Positions 25,776-33,345 of a DNA stretch of 64,000 nt are shown here, piece after piece (position 1 is the first letter of the stretch; each line of letters opens with the position of its first letter). Source of the stretch: Streptomyces sp. SKN60. GTDB taxonomy: Bacteria; Actinomycetota; Actinomycetes; Streptomycetales; Streptomycetaceae. The position numbers were made by a program, and so were the translations under genes. The notes under the pieces were generated by a model, which was given only the letters and a program-made list of their open reading frames with translations, had not been told where the DNA came from and searched no databases. The stretch is taken from positions 62,001-126,000 of the forward strand of contig NZ_JAHTMW010000009.1 in the NCBI RefSeq assembly GCF_026236535.1, read 5' to 3'.

Positions 25776-26660
25776 TTGGGGAAGCGCCGTGCCACGCAGC
25801 AGAGCCGACGACGCCGCAGGGGGAAGCAGCGGGGGAGGGGCGGCCGCTTCGTGCTGCCGGTGCTCGCGCTGGCGCTCGTGGCGCTGGGCGGCGGGGCCGC
25901 TCTCGCGCACTTCGAGGGGCAGGACGGCCGCGTGGCCGCCGCGCCCCCGGAGCCCGTACGCACACCGCGGTCCCAGCCGCCCACCCCGACGCCGACGCCC
26001 GAGCCCAAGCCGACGCCGACGTCCAGACCCACGCCCCGGCCCACCCCGAAGAAGACGCCCGAGCCCGCCCCCGGGAAGACCGCCGTGCCGCGGTCCGGCG
26101 CCGGCACCTTCACCACCGCCCGGGCCGCCGGCACCCCCGTCGGCACCGGCGGCACGCTGCGCCGCTACCGCGTCCAGGTCGAGGACGGCGTGGACGTCTC
26201 CGCCCGCGAGGCGGCCGCCGAGATCGAATGGATCCTCGCCCACCCGCGCGGCTGGGCCGCGCACGGCCGGGGCCGTTTCCAGCTGGTCAGCGCCGGCGAG
26301 AACGCCGACTTCGTGATCCGGATCGCCACCCCCGACACCGCCGACCGGCTGTGCGCCGCCAACGGCATGAACACCCACGGCGAGCTGAACTGCGAGACCT
26401 CCACCGGCGTCGTGGTCAACCTCAAGCGCTGGCTGCTCGGCTCGCCCACCTTCGAGGGCCCGCCCCACGAGTACCGGCACCTGATCATCAACCACGAGGT
26501 CGGACACGAGATCGGGCTGCGCCGCCACATGGGCTGCCCGGGCCCGGGCAAGCCCGCGCCGGTCATGATGCAGCAGATCAAGGGACTGCACGGCTGTCAT
26601 TCGAACGCGTATCCGTATGACGAAGACGGGATCTACATCGAGGGCCCGCTCGTGTCATGA
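25776..26660 (+). CDS. DUF3152 protein, membrane-anchored metalloprotease-like (294 aa)
   Basis: Basic N-terminus, one transmembrane helix (about residues 28-48), then a Pro/Thr-rich linker (about 62-105) and the DUF3152 domain. The domain contains HLIINHEVGHEIGLRRH, an HExxH zinc-protease signature with a third His at the expected distance, so a zinc-dependent peptidase outside the cell is likely although not proven for the family. The TTG at 25776 has GGAAGG 5 bases before it; in-frame GTGs at 25695 and 25707 are alternatives. The four cysteines after the linker suggest two disulfides. Confidence 0.8.
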   Translation: MGKRRATQQSRRRRRGKQRGRGGRFVLPVLALALVALGGGAALAHFEGQDGRVAAAPPEPVRTPRSQPPTPTPTPEPKPTPTSRPTPRPTPKKTPEPAPGKTAVPRSGAGTFTTARAAGTPVGTGGTLRRYRVQVEDGVDVSAREAAAEIEWILAHPRGWAAHGRGRFQLVSAGENADFVIRIATPDTADRLCAANGMNTHGELNCETSTGVVVNLKRWLLGSPTFEGPPHEYRHLIINHEVGHEIGLRRHMGCPGPGKPAPVMMQQIKGLHGCHSNAYPYDEDGIYIEGPLVS

Positions 26661-26787
26661 TGCGCTTGGGAGCGCGTGCGACGAAGCCCGCCTCCCGAGG
26701 GGACCGGGGCTCCCGTGCCGGCCGGGTCGATGAGCGCCGGACGGAGGAGCGGACCGCTACCCGGTAGTTCGTATCGAGGAGACAGAA

Positions 26788-27651
26788 ATGTCCACCTTCC
26801 CCGATGCCTCCGGAGCCGGTACGGTCGCCGACGTCGTCGCCGACGCGCCGAACCTCGACTTCGCGGGCACCACGCCGTACGAGGACTACGTCCAGGCGGA
26901 CGTCCTCACCCACCTCCAGCACCTCCGCTCGGACGACCCCGGCGAGATGGTCTTCCTGGTCACCACCCAGGTCATGGAGCTGTGGTTCACCGTGATCGTC
27001 CACGAGTGGGAGACCGCGAGCCACGCGCTGCGCCGGGACGACATCCCGGTCGCCATGGACGCGCTCAAGCGCTCGGTGCGCGAGCTGGAGGCGCTCAACC
27101 ACTCCTGGCGCCCGCTCGCCCACCTCACGCCCGCGCAGTTCAACTCCTACCGCGGCGCGCTCGGCGAGGGCTCCGGCTTCCAGTCGGCGATGTACCGGCG
27201 CATGGAGTTCCTGCTCGGCGAGAAGTCGGCGTCGATGCTGGTGCCGCACCGCGGCGCGCCCCGCGTCCACGCCGAGCTGGAGAAGGCGCTCCAGGAGCCC
27301 AGCCTGTACGACGAGGTCCTCGGGCTGCTCGCCCGGCGCGGCCTGCCCGTGCCGGCCTCCGTCCTCGGCCGCGACCTGGCGCAGCGCTACGAGCCCTCGC
27401 CCGAGGTCGAGGCGGTCTGGGCCGGGATCTACGCGGACAGCGACCAGAACGCCGAACTCGTCCGCCTCGGCGAGGCGCTGAGCGATGTCGCCGAACTGGT
27501 CTGGCGCTGGCGCAACGACCACCTGGTGGCCACCCGGCGCGCGATGGGCGCCAAGACCGGCACCGGCGGCTCGGCGGGCGTCGCCTGGCTGGAGAAGCGG
27601 GCCCAGAAGAACGTCTTCCCCGAGCTGTGGACGGCGCGCAGCCATGTCTGA
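26788..27651 (+). CDS. kynA: Tryptophan 2,3-dioxygenase (287 aa)
   Basis: Haem enzyme that opens the tryptophan indole ring to N-formylkynurenine. Seen: YEDYVQADVLTHLQ, FLVTTQVMELWFTVIVHEW with haem-pocket histidine, FNSYRGALGEGSGFQS, and WRWRNDHLVATRRAMGAKTGTGGSAG, the substrate-binding end. The ATG at 26788 follows a GAGGAGA site. Its stop lies inside kynU, an 8-bp overlap, so the two are coupled. Confidence 0.95.
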   Translation: MSTFPDASGAGTVADVVADAPNLDFAGTTPYEDYVQADVLTHLQHLRSDDPGEMVFLVTTQVMELWFTVIVHEWETASHALRRDDIPVAMDALKRSVRELEALNHSWRPLAHLTPAQFNSYRGALGEGSGFQSAMYRRMEFLLGEKSASMLVPHRGAPRVHAELEKALQEPSLYDEVLGLLARRGLPVPASVLGRDLAQRYEPSPEVEAVWAGIYADSDQNAELVRLGEALSDVAELVWRWRNDHLVATRRAMGAKTGTGGSAGVAWLEKRAQKNVFPELWTARSHV

Positions 27652-28882
27652 GACCTACGACGAGACCTACGACGAGACCTACGACGAGACCTACGACGAG
27701 AAGGCCGGCCGGCTCGACGCCGCCGACGAACTGGCCAAGCACCGCGAGAAGTTCGCCCTCGACGGGACGGTCTACCTCGACGGCAACTCGCTGGGCGCGC
27801 TGCCCGCGCACGTCCCCGCCGTCATGGCCGACGTGATCACCCGTCAATGGGGCGAGCTGCGCATCCGCTCCTGGGACGAGTCGGGCTGGTGGACCGCGCC
27901 CGAGCGGCTCGGCGACCGGATCGCCCCGCTCGTCGGCGCCGCCGCCGGGCAGATCGTGGTCGGCGACTCGACCAGCGTGAACGTCTTCAAGGCGATCGTC
28001 GCGGGCACCCGGCTCGCGGGCGAGGGCCGGGACGAGATCCTGGTCGACGCCACGACCTTTCCCACGGACGGGTACATCGCGGAGTCCGCGGCCCGCCTCA
28101 CCGGTCACCGGATCGTGCCGCTCGACCCGGCCGAGATCCCCGGCGCGGCCGGCGAGCGCACCGCGCTCGCCCTGGTCAACCACGTCGACTACCGCACCGG
28201 CCGGCTCCAGGACCTGCCCGGCGTGACCGCCGCCCTCCACGCGGCCGGCGCACTCGCCGTCTGGGACCTGTGCCACAGCGCGGGCGCGCTGCCGGTCGGC
28301 CTCGACGCGCACGGCGTGGACCTGGCCGTCGGCTGCACGTACAAGTACCTCAACGGCGGCCCCGGTTCGCCCGCGTACCTGTACGTCGCCGAGCGCCACC
28401 AGGACCGCTTCGACTCGCCGCTGCCCGGCTGGAACTCGCACGCCGACCCGTTCGGCATGACCCCCGGCTACCGGGCCGCCGACGGCGCGCTGCGCGGCCG
28501 GGTCGGCACGCCCGACATCCTGTCGATGCTGGCCCTGGAGGCCGCCCTCGACGTGTGGGACGGCGTCCGGATCGAGGACGTGCGCGCCAAGTCGCTCGCC
28601 CTGACGGACTTCTTCCTGGAGTGCGTCCGGGCGTACGCCCCCGAGGGCCGGGTCGCGTCCGTGACCCCCGGCGCGCACGCCGAGCGCGGCAGCCAGGTCG
28701 CGCTGCGGTGCGCCGAGGCGCCCGCCGTCATGGCGGAGCTGATCCGCCGGGGCGTGGTGGGCGACCTGCGCCGCCCGGACATCCTGCGGTTCGGCTTCAC
28801 CCCGCTGTACGTGGGCTTCGCGGACGCGGAGCGCGCGGCGCGGGTGCTCGCCGACGTGCTGCGGGACATCCCGGCGGCCTGA
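27644..28882 (+). CDS. kynU: Kynureninase (412 aa)
   Basis: PLP enzyme that splits kynurenine to anthranilate and alanine. Seen: VYLDGNSLGALPAHV, WGELRIRSWDESGWW, VVGDSTSVNVFK, LVNHVDYRTGRLQD, VWDLCHSAGALPV, and the PLP lysine in GCTYKYLNGGPGSPAYLYV. The ATG at 27644 lies inside the end of kynA. The N-terminus carries four TYDE units from a 12-bp repeat, which adds about 16 residues to the usual start. Anthranilate from this route can feed tryptophan or antibiotic synthesis. Confidence 0.95.
   Translation: MSETYDETYDETYDETYDEKAGRLDAADELAKHREKFALDGTVYLDGNSLGALPAHVPAVMADVITRQWGELRIRSWDESGWWTAPERLGDRIAPLVGAAAGQIVVGDSTSVNVFKAIVAGTRLAGEGRDEILVDATTFPTDGYIAESAARLTGHRIVPLDPAEIPGAAGERTALALVNHVDYRTGRLQDLPGVTAALHAAGALAVWDLCHSAGALPVGLDAHGVDLAVGCTYKYLNGGPGSPAYLYVAERHQDRFDSPLPGWNSHADPFGMTPGYRAADGALRGRVGTPDILSMLALEAALDVWDGVRIEDVRAKSLALTDFFLECVRAYAPEGRVASVTPGAHAERGSQVALRCAEAPAVMAELIRRGVVGDLRRPDILRFGFTPLYVGFADAERAARVLADVLRDIPAA
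27650..27697 (+). repeat. Four exact 12-bp repeats at the start of kynU
   Basis: The unit GAGACCTACGAC occurs four times in a row and encodes ETYD. It is in frame and follows the second codon, so copy-number change would alter only the N-terminal tail. Confidence 0.92.
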
Positions 28883-28930
28883 TCCGCGGGTCAGGCCCGG
28901 ACGGGTCCCGACCCTCCTCGTAACGAGTCC

Positions 28931-28942
28931 GATCATCTGATC
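28931..28942. promoter_or_regulatory. Palindrome upstream of kynB-like gene
   Basis: GATCA-TC-TGATC, perfect, in the 147-bp gap after kynU and 87 bp before the next start codon. The sequence is AT-rich for this genome and has the look of a GntR-type operator. The regulator is not identified. Confidence 0.45.
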
Positions 28943-29029
28943 TGTGGGGGCCGCACTCCTGGTACGGTCCCCGCAGGTCAGGCCGACGGTTCCGTCAATC
29001 GGCCCTGTACGAGGAGAGGTTGAAGCACC

Positions 29030-29902
29030 ATGCCGGACGACCCTGTCGCGCGTGACGCCGCCGAAGAGGCATCGGCCTTCTCGCACCCGGCCGTCGCCCC
29101 GGACGCCTCCGCCGCGTACGGTCCGCACCCCGACCAGGTCGTCGACTTCTACGCGCCGCGCGACGGCCGGCCGAGCGCGCCCCTGGTCGTCGCCCTGCAC
29201 GGCGGCGCCTGGCGCGCCCCGTACGACCGGCAGCACCTGACCCCTTTCGTGGACTTCCTGGCCCGCCGTGGCTTCGCCGTCGCGAGCGTCGAGTACCGGC
29301 GCGGCAGCGACATCCCCCGGCAGGGCGGCACCGCCCCGGTCGCCGGGCGCTGGCCCGAGACCTTCGACGACGTCGCCGCCGCCCTCGACGCGCTGCCGGA
29401 CCTCGCCGCCGCGCACCTGCCGCAGGCCGACCCGCGCCGTACCGTGCTCACCGGCCACTCCGCGGGCGGCCACCTCGCCCTGTGGGCCGCCGCCCGGCAC
29501 GTCCTGCCGGCCGGCTCGCCCTGGCGGCTGCCCGCCCCGCCCGCGCTGCGCGGGGTCGTGGCGCTCGCCCCGATCGCGGACTTCGCGTCCTCCGTCGAAC
29601 TCGGTGTGTGCGGCGGCGCGGTCACCGAACTGCTCGGCGGCGAGGCCGACTTCGCCGCCCGCGCGGCGCTCTCCGACCCGGCCGTCCTGCTGCCCACCGG
29701 CATCGCCACCACCCTCGTCCAGGGCCGCACCGACATCGTGGTCCCGCCCGCCGTCGCCGAGGCCTTCGCCGCCGCGGCCGCCGAGGCCGGCGAGACCGTC
29801 GGCTGCACCTTCCTGGAGGACGTCGGCCACTTCCCGCTGATCGACCCGGCGGCGGACGCCTGCGCGGTGGTCGCGGAGGAGATCGCCCAGCTGGCGTTCT
29901 AG
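29030..29902 (+). CDS. kynB: Alpha/beta hydrolase, probable kynurenine formamidase (290 aa)
   Basis: The oxyanion motif LHGGAWR, nucleophile elbow GHSAGGHLA and late Asp (GRTDIVVP) and His (EDVGHFP) give the full catalytic set of an esterase-like hydrolase. Directly after kynA and kynU, the missing step is hydrolysis of N-formylkynurenine, and in S. coelicolor the gene in this position is assigned to it. The ATG follows AGGAGAGG. Confidence is high for the fold and moderate for the substrate. Confidence 0.8.
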   Translation: MPDDPVARDAAEEASAFSHPAVAPDASAAYGPHPDQVVDFYAPRDGRPSAPLVVALHGGAWRAPYDRQHLTPFVDFLARRGFAVASVEYRRGSDIPRQGGTAPVAGRWPETFDDVAAALDALPDLAAAHLPQADPRRTVLTGHSAGGHLALWAAARHVLPAGSPWRLPAPPALRGVVALAPIADFASSVELGVCGGAVTELLGGEADFAARAALSDPAVLLPTGIATTLVQGRTDIVVPPAVAEAFAAAAAEAGETVGCTFLEDVGHFPLIDPAADACAVVAEEIAQLAF

Positions 29903-30016
29903 GCCCGGTGGGTTCGGCTGGGGCGCGGGTGGGGCGCGGGTAGTCCTCAAGGGGGACCCGCCGGGATCCGTACACAGCCGGACGACCCCGGCGCGAGCCG
30001 CCCGTACGGTGGTCGG

Positions 30017-31393
30017 GTGACTTCGACACAGACCACCGAACCGAGCCGCAGCCCCGAGCTCCGCCTGACCCTGAAGGCGCTCGGCGGTCTGCGCGCGGAC
30101 CTCTTCACCGACGCCTTCGCCTACCGCCCGCTGCGGCGGCTCGACGTGAGCCGCGGGCCGCTCCGCATCCTCCCGGAGCGGATCCGCGACGAGCTCGGCG
30201 TGCTCCCGCACCTCGTCGTCGGCTTCGCCGCGGTGATCGTCTTCTTCCTCGGGATCGCGGAGGCCGACAGCCCCCTGAATCCGGCCGTGCTCGTCTTCAC
30301 CGCCGTACCGGCCGCGACCGTGGTCCTCACCCTGATACGTCCGATGCTCGCCTTCTGGGCGTCGCTCGTCTCCACGCCCTTCATCGCCTTCCTGGGCGGT
30401 CACGGCGGAGAGTGGCCGTGGGCCCCGAACTCGTTCGCCGCCCACCTCGTGGTCCTCGTCGTCGTCGCCCTGCGCACCCGGCCGCGCACCGCCGGCTGGA
30501 TGTGGCTGGTCACCGCCGGGTGCGCCCTCTTCGCCACGGTCCTCATCGGTGCGAACGGACCCGGTGACGCGTTCGCGCTGCTGTTCGTCGCCGGGGTCTG
30601 CCTCCTGCTCGTCACGACCTCCCAGGTGCGCCGCCAGGCGCGCCGCGAGGTCACCGCCCAGCAGAGCGTCACCGCCGTCGAGCGCTCCAAGCGCACCCTC
30701 CTGGAGGAGCGCACCACCATCGCCCGCGAGCTGCACGACGTCGTCGCGCACCACATGTCGGTGGTCGCGATCCAGGCCGAGGCCGCCCCGTACCGCGTCG
30801 AGAACCCGCCGCCGGAGCTGGAGCAGGCCTTCGTCACCATCCGCGAGAACGCGGTGGCCGCGCTCACCGAGCTGCGCCGCATCCTCGGGGTCGTACGGGC
30901 CGAGGACTACGAGGCGCCGGACGCGCCCCAGCCCACCCTCGCCGACCTCGACAGCCTGGTCGCCAATGTCCGCGAGGCCGGGCTCGGCGTGGAGAAGGCG
31001 GTGACCGGCGCGGTGCGCGAGCTGCCGCAGGGCGTCGAGCTCTCCGCGTATCGGATCGTCCAGGAGGCCCTGTCGAACGTGCTCCGGCACGCGCCCGGCG
31101 CCGCCGCCCGGGTCGAGGTGAGCTACGTCCTCGGCGGCCTCGGCCTGCGCATCGCCAACGGCCCGGCGCGCGGGCTCGTCAAGCCGTCGCCGGGGGCCGG
31201 GCACGGCATCACCGGCATGCGCGAGCGTGTCACGATGCTGGGCGGCGAGATGACGGCCGAGGCCACCGCCGACGGCGGCTACGAGGTCACCGTTTTCGTC
31301 CCCGTGACCCGGGACCAGGACCAGGACCAGGACCAGGACCGGGACCGGGACCACCGTGACCGTGACCAGGACCGTGAGGGGACCCAGCCGTGA
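30017..31393 (+). CDS. Sensor histidine kinase, HisKA_3 type (458 aa)
   Basis: GTG start. The N-terminal half has about five membrane helices (from about residue 66 to 205) without a large outer domain, so the signal is probably sensed within the membrane. The phospho-acceptor is H240 in RELHDVVAHHMSVVAIQAE. The ATPase domain shows RIVQEALSNVLRHA and GHGITGMRERV. The C-terminus ends in a hydrophilic run of alternating Asp with Gln or Arg from a 6-bp repeat. It overlaps the response regulator start as GTGA, and the pair forms a NarL-type two-component system. Confidence 0.93.
   Translation: MTSTQTTEPSRSPELRLTLKALGGLRADLFTDAFAYRPLRRLDVSRGPLRILPERIRDELGVLPHLVVGFAAVIVFFLGIAEADSPLNPAVLVFTAVPAATVVLTLIRPMLAFWASLVSTPFIAFLGGHGGEWPWAPNSFAAHLVVLVVVALRTRPRTAGWMWLVTAGCALFATVLIGANGPGDAFALLFVAGVCLLLVTTSQVRRQARREVTAQQSVTAVERSKRTLLEERTTIARELHDVVAHHMSVVAIQAEAAPYRVENPPPELEQAFVTIRENAVAALTELRRILGVVRAEDYEAPDAPQPTLADLDSLVANVREAGLGVEKAVTGAVRELPQGVELSAYRIVQEALSNVLRHAPGAAARVEVSYVLGGLGLRIANGPARGLVKPSPGAGHGITGMRERVTMLGGEMTAEATADGGYEVTVFVPVTRDQDQDQDQDRDRDHRDRDQDREGTQP
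31313..31377 (+). repeat. 6-bp coding repeat at the end of the kinase gene
   Basis: GACCAG occurs four times, followed by GACCGG and GACCGT variants. It encodes a DQDQDQDQDRDRD-type tail just before the overlap with the next gene. In-frame slippage is likely. Confidence 0.88.
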
Positions 31394-32052
31394 TCCGGGT
31401 GCTGATCGTCGACGACCAGATGATGGTCCGCGAGGGCTTCTCCGTGCTGCTCGGCGCCATGCCCGACATCGAGGTGGTCGGCGAGGCGGTGAACGGCCGC
31501 GAGGCCGTCGCCCAGGTCGCCGCCCTGCGCCCCGACGTGGTCCTCATGGACATCCGCATGCCGGAGCTGAACGGCATCGAGGCCACCCGCGAGATCGTCG
31601 CGGCCGACGCCGCCGCGAAGGTCCTCGTGCTCACCACCTTCGACCTGGACGAGTACGTCTACCAGGCGCTGCGCGCCGGCGCCTCCGGCTTCCTGCTCAA
31701 GGACGCCTCGGCCCGGCAGCTCGCCGACGGCGTCCGGGTGGTCGCGGCCGGCGAGGCGCTGCTCGCGCCGACCGTCACCAAGCGCCTCATCACCGAGTTC
31801 GCCAAGTCGGCGGCGGCCTCGCCGCGCCCGCCGGCGATCGCGCGGATCGGCGAGCTGACCGAGCGCGAGACGGAGGTCCTGGTGCTGATCGCACAGGGCC
31901 TGTCCAACGCCGAGATCGCCGAACACCTCGTCGTCGCCGAGTCCACCATCAAGACCCATGTGAGCCGTATCCTGGTGAAACTGGGCCTGCGCGACCGGAC
32001 CCAGGCGGCGGTCTTCGCGTACGAGGCGCGACTGGTGCGGGTCGGCGGGTAG
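31390..32052 (+). CDS. NarL/LuxR-family response regulator (220 aa)
   Basis: Receiver domain with D8/D9 acidic pair, phospho-acceptor D54 in VLMDIRMPELNG, T in LTTFDLDEYV and K in FLLKDA. The C-terminal LuxR domain has LTERETEVLVLIAQGLSNAEIAEHL and ESTIKTHVSRIL. The GTG start lies in the stop of the kinase gene (GTGA), which fixes the cognate pair. Target genes are unknown; the P450 gene starts only 10 bp downstream and may be in the same transcript. Confidence 0.95.
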   Translation: MIRVLIVDDQMMVREGFSVLLGAMPDIEVVGEAVNGREAVAQVAALRPDVVLMDIRMPELNGIEATREIVAADAAAKVLVLTTFDLDEYVYQALRAGASGFLLKDASARQLADGVRVVAAGEALLAPTVTKRLITEFAKSAAASPRPPAIARIGELTERETEVLVLIAQGLSNAEIAEHLVVAESTIKTHVSRILVKLGLRDRTQAAVFAYEARLVRVGG

Positions 32053-32061
32053 CGTCCAGTC

Positions 32062-33291
32062 ATGGACGCTCCCGATGCCGCTCACGCCGATTTCGACCCC
32101 TGGTCCCCGGAGTTCGTCGCCGATCCCTACCCGGCCTACGCGCGGCTGCGCGCCGGCGGCCGGGCGCACTGGCACGGGCCGACCCACCAGTGGCTGATCC
32201 CGCACTACGAGGACGTGTCGGCGCTGCTGCGGGACCGCCGCCTGGGCCGTACGTACACCCATCGCTTCACGCACGAGGAGTTCGGCCGGGAGGCGCCGGA
32301 CGCGGCCCACGAGCCCTTCCACACGCTCAACGACCACGGGCTGCTCGACCTGGAGGGCGCCGACCACACCCGGATCCGGCGGCTGGTGTCGAAGGCGTTC
32401 ACGCCGCGGACGGTGGAGGACCTGGCGCCGACGGTACGGCGGCTGGCCCGCGACCTGGTCGCCGGTCTGGTCGCGGACGGCGGCGGCGACCTGCTCGCCA
32501 CGGTCGCGGAGCCCCTCCCCGTGGCGGTGATCGCCGAGATGCTCGGCATCCCGGCGCAGGACGAGGAGCGGGCCCGCCTCCGGCCCTGGTCGGCGGACAT
32601 CTGCGGGATGTTCGAGCTCAACCCCTCGGAGGAGACGGCCCGCCGGGCGGTGCGTGCCTCGGTCGAGTTCTCCGACTACCTGCGGGAGCTCCTCGCCCGC
32701 CGCCGCAAGGCCCCGGGCGACGACCTGATCTCGGGGCTGCTCGCCGTACCGGAGCTGACCGAGCAGGAGATGATCTCCACCTGTGTGCTGCTGCTCAACG
32801 CCGGCCACGAGGCGACCGTGAACACCACGGTCAACGGCTGGTGGACGCTGCTGAGCCGGGGCGTGCGGCCGGATGTCGGGCCGGGCCCCGAGCCCGATCC
32901 CGGAAAGTTGTCCACAGCTGTGGAAGAACTGCTGCGCTACGACACACCCCTGCAGATGTTCGAGCGCTGGGTCCTCGACGACATCGACCTCGGTGGCGTC
33001 GTCATCCCGCGCGGCTCCGAGGTCGCCCTGCTCTTCGGCTCCGCCAACCGCGACCCCGCCCGCTTCGGCCCGACCGCCGGCACGCTCGACCTCACCCGCG
33101 CCGACAACCCGCACATCACCTTCGGCGCCGGCATCCACTACTGCCTCGGCGCCCCGCTCGCCCGCCTCGAACTCACCGCCGTCTTCGCCGAGTTGCTGAA
33201 GCAGGCGCCGGGACTCCGGCTCGCCGCCGAGCCGGAGTGGAAGCCGGGCTATGTGATCCGGGGCTTCAAGGAGCTGTTGGTGGAGGTGTGA
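32062..33291 (+). CDS. Cytochrome P450 (409 aa), CYP107-like
   Basis: Soluble bacterial P450. The I-helix oxygen motif is AGHEAT (about 247-252), the ExxR region is EELLRYDTP, and the haem loop is FGAGIHYCLG with C361 as the iron ligand. It follows the two-component system with a 9-bp gap. In S. coelicolor the P450 of this core locus belongs to CYP107; I infer the same here from position. Codons around 32908-32926 (TTG, ACA, GCT, GAA) are unlike the rest of the gene and coincide with a palindromic DnaA-box-like sequence. Confidence 0.92.
   Translation: MDAPDAAHADFDPWSPEFVADPYPAYARLRAGGRAHWHGPTHQWLIPHYEDVSALLRDRRLGRTYTHRFTHEEFGREAPDAAHEPFHTLNDHGLLDLEGADHTRIRRLVSKAFTPRTVEDLAPTVRRLARDLVAGLVADGGGDLLATVAEPLPVAVIAEMLGIPAQDEERARLRPWSADICGMFELNPSEETARRAVRASVEFSDYLRELLARRRKAPGDDLISGLLAVPELTEQEMISTCVLLLNAGHEATVNTTVNGWWTLLSRGVRPDVGPGPEPDPGKLSTAVEELLRYDTPLQMFERWVLDDIDLGGVVIPRGSEVALLFGSANRDPARFGPTAGTLDLTRADNPHITFGAGIHYCLGAPLARLELTAVFAELLKQAPGLRLAAEPEWKPGYVIRGFKELLVEV
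32908..32926. promoter_or_regulatory. Inverted pair of DnaA-box-like sequences inside the P450 gene
   Basis: TTGTCCACA at 32908-32916 matches the Streptomyces DnaA box, and the opposite strand reads TTCCACAGC over 32918-32926. Together they form the palindrome TCCACAGCTGTGGA (32911-32924). The codons used are rare for this genome. Confidence 0.5.
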
Positions 33292-33297
33292 TCACAG

Positions 33298-33331
33298 GGC
33301 GAGGGGCCCCCGTTCCCCGGGGCCCCTCGCC
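33298..33331. terminator. Bidirectional terminator after P450
   Basis: GGCGAGGGGCCCC (33298-33310) pairs with GGGGCCCCTCGCC (33319-33331) with an 8-base loop. It lies between the convergent P450 and ABC permease genes. Confidence 0.88.
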
Positions 33332-33345
33332 GGTCGGACCGGGGG

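Noticed and set aside
27140..31354. 1404-codon open frame on the minus strand across the kyn genes and the sensor kinase
   Set aside because: It mirrors several well-supported plus-strand genes, crosses their boundaries and has no domain.
32908..32926. Replication origin
   Set aside because: Only two DnaA-like boxes inside a coding gene; no box cluster, dnaA or dnaN nearby.
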